A stretch of DNA of 64,000 nt from Methanomicrobia archaeon DTU008 (GCA_001512965.1 LFRW01000042.1:6185-70184), one strand, 5' to 3'. Counted from the first letter of the stretch, positions 1-10,135 are shown. Notes: a model not told the origin generated them from the letters alone. Translations and numbers: made by a program.

Positions 1-1139
1 GGGCTCAGCTGCTCGGCGAACTCGTACTCCTCGATCCTCTTCAGGCTGAGCAGGATCGGCTCCAGCGAATCGACCGTGACGATGTACACGCGGTAGTCGC
101 CGTGATTCACCACATATGATTCGAAGACGTGGACCGTGTTGTTCGGCACGACCAGATAGATGTCCTTCTTGACGTCCTTCTCCTTGACGTACTTCTTGAC
201 CTCCTCGGCCTGCTTGTTCACGTAGGCGGCGAAGTTGGACAGGTCCTCGCCCTGGGGGCTCTTGGCGTCGAAGATGACGTACTCGTCGCATATGCGCAGC
301 GTGTTGTCCGGCTTGCCCCTGAACGGCACCTTCTCCTTGCCCAGGTACTCGATGGTGTGCTTGCTGCACAGCGCCCTCAGCGTCTCCTCGACCCTGATCT
401 CGTGGTTCAGCCAGGTCCGCTTCATCTCCTCCATGTGCGCTCTCAGCGCCTCTTCCTTCTCCTTCTCCAAGCGGACCTTGTCCTCCTTCAGGTTGATCAT
501 GAAGGCGGTGACCTCGTTGACCTTGGCGGCGTGCTCCTCCTTCCTCGACGCCTCGGCGCTCTCGAACTGTGTAATGAGCTTGTCCCTATCCTTGATCGAG
601 CGGTCGAGCTCTTCCAGCTTCCTGTTCGCATCGTTCAGTTCAGCAGTGAGCTGCCTGATCCGCTCGGCGTTGCCGTCCCTCGCCGTGGCAGCTTCGGCCA
701 GCCGCCTCTCGAAGTCGGCGATCTCGGCGTTCCTATCTTCGGCCTGGCGCTGCAGCCCGGAGACCTGCGCCCTGAGATCGGCGATGAGCTGGGTGTTCGC
801 GCCCGCAGACGTTTCCAGCTCCCTTATCCTGCTCTCGCGCTCCTTGACCTGGTCCCTCACTTCGTTAAGCGATGTTTGCGCCTTCATCAGCTCGGCCGAC
901 AGCCTCGCTATCTCGCCGTCCTTGGTCCCAGCCTCCGACCTATGCGAAGCTATCAGCCGCTCCAGGTCCTGCCTCTGCTGCGCCCAGCTGTCCCTCTGGC
1001 TGCGCAGCAGCGCCAGCTCGTTGCTGGCCTCGTAGCTCAGCTTGCGTACCCGTCCCCACGAGAACAGTCGGCCGAAGAACCCAAGGTTCTTGACCTCCTC
1101 GAAAAAGGCGTCTAGCGCCGATCCGTTGTCAATGGCCAT
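1..1139 (-). CDS. Coiled-coil protein with C-terminal nuclease-like (RmuC / PD-(D/E)XK-like) region, partial at window edge
   Basis: Reverse strand is open from ATG at 1139 (MAIDNGSALDAFFEEVKNLGFFGRLFSWG...) to the window edge: long heptad-rich coiled coil, then ...LRICDEYVIFDAKSPQGEDLSNFAAYVNKQAEEVKKYV.... Missing from the ORF track because its stop lies outside the window. Confidence 0.75.
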   Translation of the reverse strand, partial: MAIDNGSALDAFFEEVKNLGFFGRLFSWGRVRKLSYEASNELALLRSQRDSWAQQRQDLERLIASHRSEAGTKDGEIARLSAELMKAQTSLNEVRDQVKERESRIRELETSAGANTQLIADLRAQVSGLQRQAEDRNAEIADFERRLAEAATARDGNAERIRQLTAELNDANRKLEELDRSIKDRDKLITQFESAEASRKEEHAAKVNEVTAFMINLKEDKVRLEKEKEEALRAHMEEMKRTWLNHEIRVEETLRALCSKHTIEYLGKEKVPFRGKPDNTLRICDEYVIFDAKSPQGEDLSNFAAYVNKQAEEVKKYVKEKDVKKDIYLVVPNNTVHVFESYVVNHGDYRVYIVTVDSLEPILLSLKRIEEYEFAEQLS

Positions 1140-1197
1140 TGTATATTCCCCACGATGGTATCGCGAACGGCATCTGGGTTCTTAATTCTTGCTTGAA

Positions 1198-1209
1198 TTT
1201 TATATAAAT
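1198..1209. promoter_or_regulatory. TATA-box-like element (TTTATATAAATA) between divergent genes
   Basis: AT-rich archaeal TATA-like sequence in an otherwise GC-rich intergenic region. Confidence 0.4.
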
Positions 1210-1423
1210 AGAATCCCGCAGGGGATCGTGGGCCACATCATGGCGCAGGGTGGGTATGAACGAGGCATCGTACCAAGCGCCCTCGGCGTGTGTTCGACCG
1301 GACGGTGGGAACATGTGCGATATGCTGTGACGCTGCGTTCTTGTTAGAGCGCGGAGCTCTCGCCGAGAGGGCGTTCCGGCCGCCAAGTGTAAGAGCTAGT
1401 GGCTGCCAAGTACGAGCGATACC

Positions 1424-2704
1424 TTGGACGATAGGGCCGCAGGACAGGAGATCGACATCCGCAGCCGGAAGTTCTACAAGCTGCTTCTTCTGTCGGGAGC
1501 CATGGGAGCGGCCGGCGCCCTGCTGACGCTGGCCTTCGTCATCGTCCTTCGCTCCGGCACGCAGCTGATCTGGTACCTCGTCCCTCAGCAGTTCGGGGTG
1601 CCCGACGGCACCGCCCTGCCGTTGTTCGTCATCGGCACCTGCGTCGCCGGGGGCGCGCTGGTGGGCCTCATCACCAGGTACAGCCGCGCCCGGCCCACGC
1701 TGCTGGCCGAGGAGCTGGGCGAATTCGCCGAGTGCGGGCGGCTCGAACCGCGCAACGGCGCGGCCGGGCTGGTGCGGGGGCTGGTGGGCCTCCTGTTCGG
1801 CGGCTCCATCGGGCCCGAGGGACCTCTGACCGGCGGCAGCGGCGCCCTCGGAACGTGGCTCGCGGAGCGTCTTCGGCTGCCCCGCCCGGTCGTGGCCGTC
1901 TCATCGCTGTCGGGCATGAGCGGCATGTTCGGCTCCTTCCTCGGCTCGCCGTTCGGCTTCGCCATGTTCACCATCGAGGCCGGGCTGGAGAAGGGGAAGC
2001 TGTCATGGAAGCTCCTTCTGCCCAGCATCGTGGCCGCCTCGGTCGGCTATGGCGTGTTCTTCGCCCTCACTGGCTACGTGTTCGGCGGCGGCTACGACTT
2101 CGTCCTCGACCTCGTCTACGCCGTGCTGCTGGGCCTGCTGGGCGGCCTGCTGGGCCTGCTGTTCATCCGCCTGTACAGGACGCTGCGGAAGTGGGCCGAT
2201 CGGCGACGCTCGAGGCCCGTCTCGCTGGCGATGCTGGCCGGTCTCGTGCTGGGCATCATGGGAGCATTCTATCCCATGCTGCTGTTCTCGGGCGACTCGC
2301 AGATCCAGGACCTCATCGACGACGCGGCCGCCATGGGCGCGTTCCTTCTCATCGCCATGGCCGTGCTGAAGGTGTTCGTCACGGCGACCTGTCTGGCGTT
2401 CGGCTGGTCCGGCGGGTACATCTTCCCCTCGTTCTTCATGGGGACCGCGCTGGGACTGGCGGTCCATCAGCTGCTGCCGTTCGTTCCGGAGATCGTGTGC
2501 ATCGTGTGCGTCATCTCCGGCGTGTCGGTGGCGCTGCTCAAGTCGCCTATAGCCCTGGCGCTCATCATCCAGGTGCTGTTCGACGTGCGCCTCGCGCCCA
2601 TCATCGCCATCGCCATCCTGGCAGCGTTCCTGCTGACCTACCGGGAGGAGCTGGTGCCTCCGGTCGAGAAGTGTTCCGAGCCTTCGCCCGGTCCGTTGGG
2701 GTGA
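1424..2704 (+). CDS. ClC-family chloride channel/transporter
   Basis: ORF with GSIGPEGPLTGGSGALGTWLAERL and GWSGGYIFPSFFMGTALG motifs typical of ClC proteins; TTG start. Confidence 0.85.
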   Translation: MDDRAAGQEIDIRSRKFYKLLLLSGAMGAAGALLTLAFVIVLRSGTQLIWYLVPQQFGVPDGTALPLFVIGTCVAGGALVGLITRYSRARPTLLAEELGEFAECGRLEPRNGAAGLVRGLVGLLFGGSIGPEGPLTGGSGALGTWLAERLRLPRPVVAVSSLSGMSGMFGSFLGSPFGFAMFTIEAGLEKGKLSWKLLLPSIVAASVGYGVFFALTGYVFGGGYDFVLDLVYAVLLGLLGGLLGLLFIRLYRTLRKWADRRRSRPVSLAMLAGLVLGIMGAFYPMLLFSGDSQIQDLIDDAAAMGAFLLIAMAVLKVFVTATCLAFGWSGGYIFPSFFMGTALGLAVHQLLPFVPEIVCIVCVISGVSVALLKSPIALALIIQVLFDVRLAPIIAIAILAAFLLTYREELVPPVEKCSEPSPGPLG

Positions 2705-3216
2705 GTCCACCTATCCAGCGCGTCCCGCACCGCCGACCAGGCGGCCAGCTTCTCATCGTACCTCATGGCGGCATTGGCCGGCGATGTCGACGGCAGTACC
2801 GTGAAGCTCAATCGCATTCGGACGTCGGGTGACAGACGAACGAGCTCGAACGACCTGGCCGCCTTCTTGCCGTTGAAGAACACGTGGCGTATCCCCGGAT
2901 GATCGAGGAAGAAGCGCTCGAGATCGTTCACCTCCTCGTTGGTGATCGAGGAATCGCTGCTGCCCTCCCGCTCGCATTGGCGGAGCACGTCCCACAGCGC
3001 CATGCCTCGCTGGCGGACGAAGTCCACTCTATCTTCGTACCCGTCGCTGGGAACATCGTCGTACAGAGCGTGGACGATGCGCCAGAAGGAGTTCTGCTTC
3101 CTGGCGTAGCACTGGCGCTTCTCGAGCGATTCGCGGCCGGGCATCGAGCCCAGTATCACCACGCGCTATCGGCCGTCGGCCACCGGGGCATCGGCCTCAG
3201 CATCGGTGCGCCTCAA
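2638..3216 (-). CDS. Uracil/deoxyinosine-DNA glycosylase family protein; frame contains an in-frame TAG at 3166-3168
   Basis: VVILGSMPGRESLEKRQCYARKQNSFWRI...VFFNGKKAARSFE...VLPSTSPANA. The frame continues upstream of the TAG as RRTDAEADAPVADGR[TAG]RVVILGSMPG, from a TTG overlapping the TGA of the upstream gene. Confidence 0.7.
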
Positions 3217-3668
3217 GGCTTGGCAGCCTTCTTCTGGCCCTTGGGTATCAGCCGGACCTTGAGGATGGACTTCTTGGCATCCTCGGCCGGAGCCTCCTTC
3301 GCGGGAGCTTCCGTCACGGGAGCCGTCTCGGCCTTCTCCTTCCTGGGCTTGAGCCCCTTGACCTTCTTGGACGCGTTGCTGGCCGGCCTCTGCTCGGCGG
3401 CGATTATCCTGGCGATTATCTGCTCCTTGGTGCCTGACGGCGAGACTCCAAGCTTGCGGCAGACGTCCTGCAGGACCGGCTTGTTGAACAGACGCAGCGT
3501 TCCCTTGGGGGACCGGTCGGTCTCCGCCAGAAGGTCCTTGATGAGTTCAGCCTTGGTCCCGGACACACGGATCCCCAAGCCGCGGTTCACCTCTATGATG
3601 CGCTCCTTGAGGATGTGTTTTTCCAACAGCGATGTGAGGCTCACGGCCCGGGCATGGCGTTCCAGCAC
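3213..3668 (-). CDS. SAP-domain-like DNA-binding protein
   Basis: Repeated SAP-like helices (LGIRVSGTKAELIKDLLAE; LGVSPSGTKEQIIARIIAAE) with a basic Lys-rich tail. Confidence 0.6.
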   Translation of the reverse strand: MLERHARAVSLTSLLEKHILKERIIEVNRGLGIRVSGTKAELIKDLLAETDRSPKGTLRLFNKPVLQDVCRKLGVSPSGTKEQIIARIIAAEQRPASNASKKVKGLKPRKEKAETAPVTEAPAKEAPAEDAKKSILKVRLIPKGQKKAAKP

Positions 3669-3701
3669 AAAAGTATGTTCATGCCCTTCCCGGGATGGAC
3701 G

Positions 3702-4481
3702 TCACTCCTCGGTTACGTCCATGCTTATCCCTACTATCTTCACCGCGTTTCCGTCCCCGTTCACCATCTTACCCGTCCGCACAAGGAGTTCGCGCACCTT
3801 CCCGTCCCGGCGGATGATGCGGTGCTTTACCTGCAGGTAGCCGTCCAGGGGGATGTTTTCCGGACCGGCCCGCATGAACTCGGAGACCTTTTCGGCGTCG
3901 TCGGGATGCACGAACTCACGGACGTAGTCCTCAGCGTTCCACAGGTATCCGCCCTCCCGCTCTGCGTCGGTTCCGAACAGATCGTAGAACATGTCGTTGA
4001 AGCGGAACTGACCGATGGAGGAGTCGAACTCCCAGCGAGCGATCCTCACCAGGTCCATGGCCATTCGATCCTGCTGCTTCGCCGTCCTTATGCGGTCTTC
4101 GGCCAGCCGTCTGGCCACCGCCTGCTTGATCTTGTGGTCCAGTTCGATGAACTGCGCCTTCACGTCGGCTCCCTTGGGCACATAGAAGGTGACCCCGGCG
4201 TTGAATGCCTCGATCACCACTTCCTCACGCCCCCGGCCGGTGAACAGGATGAACGGGATGTGAGCGTCCTTCCGCCTTACCTTCTTGAGGAGTTCCAGGC
4301 CATCCATGGATGGCATGCAGTAGTCGGATATGATGACGTCATATCGCTTCGCCGTCATCATCCTCAGCGCCTCCTCGGCAGAGGTCGCGGTGTCCGATTG
4401 GATGTCGCCAGATTCTTCCAGGAACGCCTTTGCTAGATCAAGAGAAAGAGGGTCGTCATCGACGCAAAGGACGCGTATCAT
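3702..4481 (-). CDS. Response regulator receiver + PAS domain protein
   Basis: IRVLCVDDDPLSLDLAKAFLEES...DVIISDYCMPSMDGLELLKKVR...ILFTGRG receiver domain; PAS/PAC at C-terminus. Confidence 0.85.
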   Translation of the reverse strand: MIRVLCVDDDPLSLDLAKAFLEESGDIQSDTATSAEEALRMMTAKRYDVIISDYCMPSMDGLELLKKVRRKDAHIPFILFTGRGREEVVIEAFNAGVTFYVPKGADVKAQFIELDHKIKQAVARRLAEDRIRTAKQQDRMAMDLVRIARWEFDSSIGQFRFNDMFYDLFGTDAEREGGYLWNAEDYVREFVHPDDAEKVSEFMRAGPENIPLDGYLQVKHRIIRRDGKVRELLVRTGKMVNGDGNAVKIVGISMDVTEE

Positions 4482-4668
4482 TTTACCAATAGTCTCGTCG
4501 TATAGAACGAGCGTATAAAATCGTTGTCAATGCAAGGGCTCGCGGAAAGGCCCCATGGCCGCCGGGACCGTTCATTACTGGGAAGATGCGGACGTTCCAG
4601 AACGTCGTATGTCGAGCTTCCTCGTACATGTTCATGAAAAAGGGAAATGGTTTGATGCCTTCACCTGT

Positions 4669-6009
4669 TCACCAGCCTCCGTTCCTTGAAGGCATCATGT
4701 TCGGCGGCAGCAGCACCTCATCGATCACGTGGATCACCCCGTTGGTGCAGATGATGTCCGCCGTCACGATGGTGGCGTTGCCGATCCTCCATATCGTCCC
4801 TTCATCCGTATGTTCGACGGTGACGTTCGCCGGTTGACCGTTGAGCATCGTGATCGTGCCGTTCTGCAACTGCCAGGAGAACGTCTCTCCATCCATCAGG
4901 TGGTATGTCAGCAGGGATGTCATGTTCTGCTTGCCCTGGGGGATGTCGCCCATCGCGTCGAACGCCTCGTTGCTGGGGACGAACAGTGTGAACGGGCCGC
5001 TACCATTGAGCTCATCGGCCAGGTTGGCCGCTGACAGCGCCTCGTACGCCCGGCTCAAGGACCCGTTCTCGGCCAGCGCCAGGTTTATCGTCTGCGGGGT
5101 GGCCAGCACCGTGTCGAGGGTGTATATCACGCCGTTGGTGGCTATCAGGTTGCTCCTCACCACCTCGTTGTTGTTTATGAACACCCTCTCCCCGTAGGTG
5201 CGATATACCAGCCTCTGCCCGGACAGGGCTTCGAGCGTCTGGTTCTCGGTGCCGTTGCCATCCACGATCCTTTCCGGAACGACGTGATAGAGAAGCAGCT
5301 GTCTGAGCCTCTCCGTGCTCGCCGTGTCGTTCTCGCGCAGCAAGCTGCTCACGGATTCGTTCGCGCCTTCGAACGCAGCGTTCGTCGGTGCGAACAACGT
5401 GAACGGGCCGCTCGCGTTGAGCTCATCGGTCAGATTCGTGCGGTCCAAGGCCTCGGCGAGCATGGACAGATCGGTATCGTTCTCCACCGTCTGGACAAGC
5501 GTTCTCGGTATGAGGACGCCGTCGATGGCGTGGACGACGCCGTTCGTGGAGTCTGTCTCGCCCATCAACCGGGCGTCATTGATGAACGTCCCCGTCTCGT
5601 TGACGACGACCGTCAGCTCCTCTCCCGTCAGGGAGGTGAGCGTCATGCCGTTGGTCATTCCCTCTTTCGAGATATCGCCTGCCACCACGTGATACTGGAG
5701 CACACTGGTCAGGTTCTCATCGTCGCTCATGAGGCGGTCCCTTTCCATGGAGGGAAGCTCTCCAAAGGCGTCATCGGTCGGGGCGAACACCGTGAAAGGA
5801 CCGGTCCCGTTGAGCACGGAGGTCATGTCCGTCGAGTTCAGCGCCTCCGAGAGAACAGTGAAATTGCCATCCTCCTGCACGTTCTGCACGACCGATTTAG
5901 TGGGCGCAGCCTGTGACCTGAGGTTCAGATCGAACCCTCCCAACGCTACTGCGATCACCAAGGCCGCGGCCACGGCCGCGACTGCCACAATCGCTAGTTT
6001 CCTGTTCAT
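4669..6009 (-). CDS. Secreted/membrane-anchored protein with three fasciclin domains
   Basis: N-terminal hydrophobic segment followed by three repeats of GPFTVFAPTDDAF... / GPFTLFAPTNAAF... / GPFTLFVPSNEAF... with YHVV and NGVIHVIDEVLLP motifs. Confidence 0.85.
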   Translation of the reverse strand: MNRKLAIVAVAAVAAALVIAVALGGFDLNLRSQAAPTKSVVQNVQEDGNFTVLSEALNSTDMTSVLNGTGPFTVFAPTDDAFGELPSMERDRLMSDDENLTSVLQYHVVAGDISKEGMTNGMTLTSLTGEELTVVVNETGTFINDARLMGETDSTNGVVHAIDGVLIPRTLVQTVENDTDLSMLAEALDRTNLTDELNASGPFTLFAPTNAAFEGANESVSSLLRENDTASTERLRQLLLYHVVPERIVDGNGTENQTLEALSGQRLVYRTYGERVFINNNEVVRSNLIATNGVIYTLDTVLATPQTINLALAENGSLSRAYEALSAANLADELNGSGPFTLFVPSNEAFDAMGDIPQGKQNMTSLLTYHLMDGETFSWQLQNGTITMLNGQPANVTVEHTDEGTIWRIGNATIVTADIICTNGVIHVIDEVLLPPNMMPSRNGGW

Positions 6010-6146
6010 GTTCCCACCTCCCCCAAAGGAGAGCGGGACGTCGGTTTACAGCATCCATTATTTAATCCAGGGCCGTCGGAGCGCCGGTCGGCTATAGCGG
6101 TCGTCGCTGAATTAGCAATGGCCCTTGAGGGCGCGGCAGGCTTGGC

Positions 6147-7151
6147 TCAACGCACCGAACTGGCCATGGCCATCATGTTGGCCAACGGCGTCCTTGGCGC
6201 GATGCCGCATCCGGGAGCCAGGACGTCGGTTCCCGCAGATATGATCTCACGGCAGGAGCGAGTGACGTCCTCTGGCGTCTGGAACAATAGGGTGGAGGTC
6301 GGCGACACGTTCCCCACCGCTGCACACCTTCCCGCGGTCTGTTCCTTTACCCATTTCATGTCCATGCACTGGTCCACGCTGATGCCGTCGGCGCCCGTGG
6401 ACATCATCATCTCGAAGTTCATGGCGGTGTCGCCGCATATGTGCAGGATGACCGGAGCGCCCTGTTCATGAATTGCGTTCACCACCTTTCGCTGGAACGG
6501 AAGCGCGAACTCCTTGTACTGGTCAGGTGACAGTATCGTTCCGGATGCCGTGGCGTCGATGAGCGAGATGACCTCCGCCCCCGCCTCCAGTTGCGCCTCG
6601 GCATACAGGACGCACCAGTCGGCACATTTTGCGAGCAGCCCCTTCATCAGGTCGGGGTCGATCATGACGTCCATGATGGCAGCCTCCTCCCCCCTTATCT
6701 GGCCAGCCAGCATGAACGGTGCTATCACCCCGCTGAAGATGGGTATGCTCAATCCCATGCCGCTAAGCGTGCGGAGCGCTTCCAGCACCACCGGAGCGCG
6801 GCCGTCCCGCCGCGGGTCCGGTATGTCCAATGCCTCGACGTCCTCCGCCGATGCGATGATCGGCCGCAGGACCGACGGAGGCCTGTCCAAGGAGTCGTTG
6901 CCGGTGAGAACCCCGAAGGCGGTCGGGTCCAGCGCCACGTCGAACGGCACCTTGACGCTCTCCAGACCAGCTATGCGATTGGCCGCGAGGGCGAGTATCA
7001 GCATCTGCCTGGCATCCCGATTTGCCTCTGGCCAGTAGCATCCGGTCGCTTCCATCAGATCCACGGTGGCGGCCTGCAGGTGAGAGACGACGGGTACGCG
7101 GTCGACAGGTTCCAGCCTAAGTGAGGCGATGAGGCGTTCGCGCTCGTTCAT
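6147..7151 (-). CDS. UroD-family methylcobamide:CoM methyltransferase-like protein (MtaA/MtbA type)
   Basis: MNERERLIASLRLEPVDRVPVVSHLQ...; zinc-ligand-like ILHICGDT; UroD/MtaA fold signature. Confidence 0.75.
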   Translation of the reverse strand: MNERERLIASLRLEPVDRVPVVSHLQAATVDLMEATGCYWPEANRDARQMLILALAANRIAGLESVKVPFDVALDPTAFGVLTGNDSLDRPPSVLRPIIASAEDVEALDIPDPRRDGRAPVVLEALRTLSGMGLSIPIFSGVIAPFMLAGQIRGEEAAIMDVMIDPDLMKGLLAKCADWCVLYAEAQLEAGAEVISLIDATASGTILSPDQYKEFALPFQRKVVNAIHEQGAPVILHICGDTAMNFEMMMSTGADGISVDQCMDMKWVKEQTAGRCAAVGNVSPTSTLLFQTPEDVTRSCREIISAGTDVLAPGCGIAPRTPLANMMAMASSVR

Positions 7152-7280
7152 GCCATGCTATTGGGAGCTCAAGGACTTGAACATTCACCCTGTCCGCAAT
7201 AGGCCGCGACACCCCGGCCGATGGTGGTTGGCATGCCTTCTCGTCAGCGCAGCAGCGATATCGGCCCCTCACCCGTTGGC

Positions 7281-7787
7281 TCATGCGAACTCAGGGACCG
7301 GTTCCTCCAGCACCCTGCGGCTGCTCCTCCGGTACAGATAATCGCCGATCGTGGTGACCTTGCCCTCCACCCAGTCCACCTGGCGGATCGTGAACTCGTC
7401 CTCGGACGTGAGGTTCACCGTGATCTCTTCCTCGGCCGGCATCCCCCGGATGTGCCCGCTCCATCGCAGCACCATGTTGTCTCCGCCGCCATACCGACCG
7501 CTGTGAGCGTGCACCACGCCCATGGAGGTGACGACGAAGTGATGTATCACATCCTCTTCAAGGTCGTAGGCGACGATGTTGTACTCCTCATACGTGCCGA
7601 TGCCTTCCAGATTGCCCTTGAGAACGACCTGCACACCTCTGCCCAGGGCGATGGAGCGGGCGGTTGCCGTTCCCTGACCCTTGGCGACGCTGCCATCCTC
7701 CATGCTGAACTTCGCGCTGACCCGCCATTCACCGGTCAACCGATTGATGATGCTCTCCGCGTTTACCATTATCTCTACCGATATCAA
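7281..7787 (-). CDS. Conserved hypothetical protein (possible DUF1579-like)
   Basis: Single intact ORF with beta-rich lipocalin-like composition; family guess only. Confidence 0.5.
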   Translation of the reverse strand: MISVEIMVNAESIINRLTGEWRVSAKFSMEDGSVAKGQGTATARSIALGRGVQVVLKGNLEGIGTYEEYNIVAYDLEEDVIHHFVVTSMGVVHAHSGRYGGGDNMVLRWSGHIRGMPAEEEITVNLTSEDEFTIRQVDWVEGKVTTIGDYLYRRSSRRVLEEPVPEFA

Positions 7788-7923
7788 TTTGTCATGGCGG
7801 CCTATTATATCTTGGCGGAGGGGGACGATGTGCCTGCGCCGACACCATCGGCGTTCCTTCCTGACCAGGGTGAGGTTTCAATATGGGGCCATGACGTCCC
7901 CTGTCCCGGCCGACCGCGGCCTG

Positions 7924-8520
7924 TCAGGCCCGCCGGCTGACGAAACGGCTGCCTTTGACAAGAAACCGCCATGGCCATTCGGCCCCCTCTCCAGCATACT
8001 CCACGCCTATCCTCTTCGACGTGATCGCCTCGACCTTCTCCCCCGAAGTGAAGAACAACGGGCCATCGGACAGGTCGGTGCCGCTCATGTCCCTGGTCAG
8101 TCCGAAGGCGATGCACAACTTGGAGGGGCCATTGGCCAGCCTGGGCACGTTCTTGGCATCGGGCGACATGCCCCTCGCCTTGGCCATTGCCTCCACGCCT
8201 AGACGGGGCTCCACCGCCCTGATGAACACCGCCTCCGGGGAGCCTTCCCTGCCGGCGACGACGTTGAAGCACAGATATCTGCCGTAGATGGGGTAGATGT
8301 ATGCGTGGCCAGCAGGGCCCCACAGGACCTCGTTCCGGGGCGTACGCCTTCCTCCATAGGCATGTGAGGCGGGATCGTTCACCCCGCAATAGGCTTCCGT
8401 CTCCACCACCATCCCGCATCTGACGCCTTCCGGCGCTCGATGCACCAGCATGGCGCCGAGCAGGTCGGGAGCCACCTCCAGTGCACCCCTGGCGAAGAAA
8501 TCGCATCCCAACCGCGCCAT
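7924..8520 (-). CDS. 3-methyladenine DNA glycosylase (AAG/MPG family)
   Basis: VVETEAYCGVNDPASHAYGGRRTPRNEVLWGPAGHAYIYPIYGRYLCFNVV...RLANGPSKLCIAFGLT. Confidence 0.9.
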   Translation of the reverse strand: MARLGCDFFARGALEVAPDLLGAMLVHRAPEGVRCGMVVETEAYCGVNDPASHAYGGRRTPRNEVLWGPAGHAYIYPIYGRYLCFNVVAGREGSPEAVFIRAVEPRLGVEAMAKARGMSPDAKNVPRLANGPSKLCIAFGLTRDMSGTDLSDGPLFFTSGEKVEAITSKRIGVEYAGEGAEWPWRFLVKGSRFVSRRA

Positions 8521-8876
8521 GATGGGCGAATGGCAGGCCCCGGTCTTGAAGATTGAGGAAAAAGGGGGGAAGGGAAGGTGTTTGGGGGTGATCCTTTGCT
8601 TCGCAAGGGTGGAGAGCGAGGTCGACAGGTGAGAGCATCATCCACCGGGACGCTCGTAAGGGAGGGGGGCTCCCCGACCCGCCCGAACATATCTCTGTTC
8701 TCGTGACATATAATACTTACTAGAATTATCTATAATGATAATCACGTGCTGGATGATCTGCACTGGTCGCTCATTTTCCATTCCATCGTGAGAAATCTCC
8801 ATGAAAGATTCAAATCCAGGAAATGGTTTTTCCTATAGGGCGGTATGTTCGCCCGCATCGCAGTGAAGGCAGACCG

Positions 8877-9491
8877 ATGTTTAGCATCCTGCAGCTGATT
8901 TTCCTATATGGGTTCCTCGGGGGATCCATCAAGTTCATCGACCAGGCATATGACGAGAAGCTGTACCCTATCAAGGCGGCACGCGTGCTGGCAGTCCTTT
9001 CCGGAGCGGTCATGGGATTCGTCATGGCCAAGGACTCCCCGTTCTCCACCGCTTTCTACGCGGCCATGCTGACCTCCCTGGTGCTGGCCCGAAAGATAGA
9101 CAATGATGCCTTTGCCGCAGGGACGGTGGTGGCGGTCGCATCACTGGCGGCGTTCTATCCGTCCTCGGACGTGACCTTCGCGATCATGCCCATCGCCGCG
9201 TTCCTCATCGCCGGGTTCGTGGACGAGGTGGCGGACGACTGGGCACACCGGAGGCGATTGGAGGGGCTTCCTAAGGCGTTCTTCACATATCGCCCGTTCA
9301 GCGACATGGCCCTGCTAGCGCTCATTGCCGTCGGGACCTTCAGCTGGACGTACGTGCTGCCGTACTTCGCGTTCACGCTATCCTATCTGGCGGTCGAACG
9401 TGCAAGTCATCGGGAGGAACATATCATGGGCGGCTTCGAACGCCTGAGGACGCTGTCCGTACAGCATCTTTCCAGGCTCTCCCGCCGCTGA
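8877..9491 (+). CDS. Polytopic membrane protein, unknown function
   Basis: ORF with several hydrophobic segments; no recognised family. Confidence 0.6.
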   Translation: MFSILQLIFLYGFLGGSIKFIDQAYDEKLYPIKAARVLAVLSGAVMGFVMAKDSPFSTAFYAAMLTSLVLARKIDNDAFAAGTVVAVASLAAFYPSSDVTFAIMPIAAFLIAGFVDEVADDWAHRRRLEGLPKAFFTYRPFSDMALLALIAVGTFSWTYVLPYFAFTLSYLAVERASHREEHIMGGFERLRTLSVQHLSRLSRR

Positions 9492-9557
9492 CCGGGCTCC
9501 CCGGCCAAGGACCGGGGCTGCACAATTTTTTAACCTGGCTAGACATGCCCCAAGGGT

Positions 9558-9884
9558 ATGAGCCTCTCGGGAAGCGGAAGGAGCGTGAAGGACAAGACCC
9601 TGAAGGTCTTCGACGCGACGCGGCTGATGGTCCAGTTACTTGAGATAGGAGGCCTGATCGTTTTCTTCGCCGGCATCGGTCTGGACGAGATCCTGTTGAT
9701 GGGTGTGGGCGCGATGCTAGGGTGGGGAGCTACGGCCCTCGCTTATCACAACTTCCAAAAGGATATGGCCAAGCGCACGCCTGACCGACGCGACGCCATG
9801 AGCGTTCCAAAGCTGGCGTTGTACATCGCCTTCACCGTCGCCTCCGCCTTGACCCTGATGACGCTGCTGAGCGTGGTAGTCTAA
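9558..9884 (+). CDS. Small membrane protein, hypothetical
   Basis: ORF with two or three predicted TM segments. Confidence 0.5.
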   Translation: MSLSGSGRSVKDKTLKVFDATRLMVQLLEIGGLIVFFAGIGLDEILLMGVGAMLGWGATALAYHNFQKDMAKRTPDRRDAMSVPKLALYIAFTVASALTLMTLLSVVV

Positions 9885-10135
9885 GGCCGCTTATCGTCCA
9901 GCCGGCATGCCTGACACTTGTCGCCTGCCCGAAGGAACAGCAACAGGGCGGCCACGGCGCCGACGATGCCGATGAACATGAGCAGTCCGCCCTGCACCTC
10001 GGCCAGGCCGATCAGGGTCGGGGTCAGCAAGAGTATGGCCAGCGATGCCGCGGCCAGCAGCCAGATCATCCAGGTTCGCGGGTAGCGCCTGGGCATGACC
10101 GCGCCGCAAACCTTGCAGGTGGTGGTGCTCGGCAT
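9881..10135 (-). CDS. Small zinc-ribbon-like membrane protein
   Basis: CKVCGAVMPRRYPRTW then TM segments then CQAC; convergent overlap with 9558..9884. Confidence 0.5.
   Translation of the reverse strand: MPSTTTCKVCGAVMPRRYPRTWMIWLLAAASLAILLLTPTLIGLAEVQGGLLMFIGIVGAVAALLLFLRAGDKCQACRLDDKRP

Noticed and set aside
129-1115. Large plus-strand ORFs rich in L/V/D (328 aa and 266 aa)
   Set aside because: Antisense shadows of a minus-strand coiled-coil gene that is open to the window edge; high-GC codon bias produces long spurious ORFs.
2003-2710. 235-aa minus ORF rich in H/Q/D/E
   Set aside because: Antisense to the ClC channel gene; composition typical of shadow ORFs.
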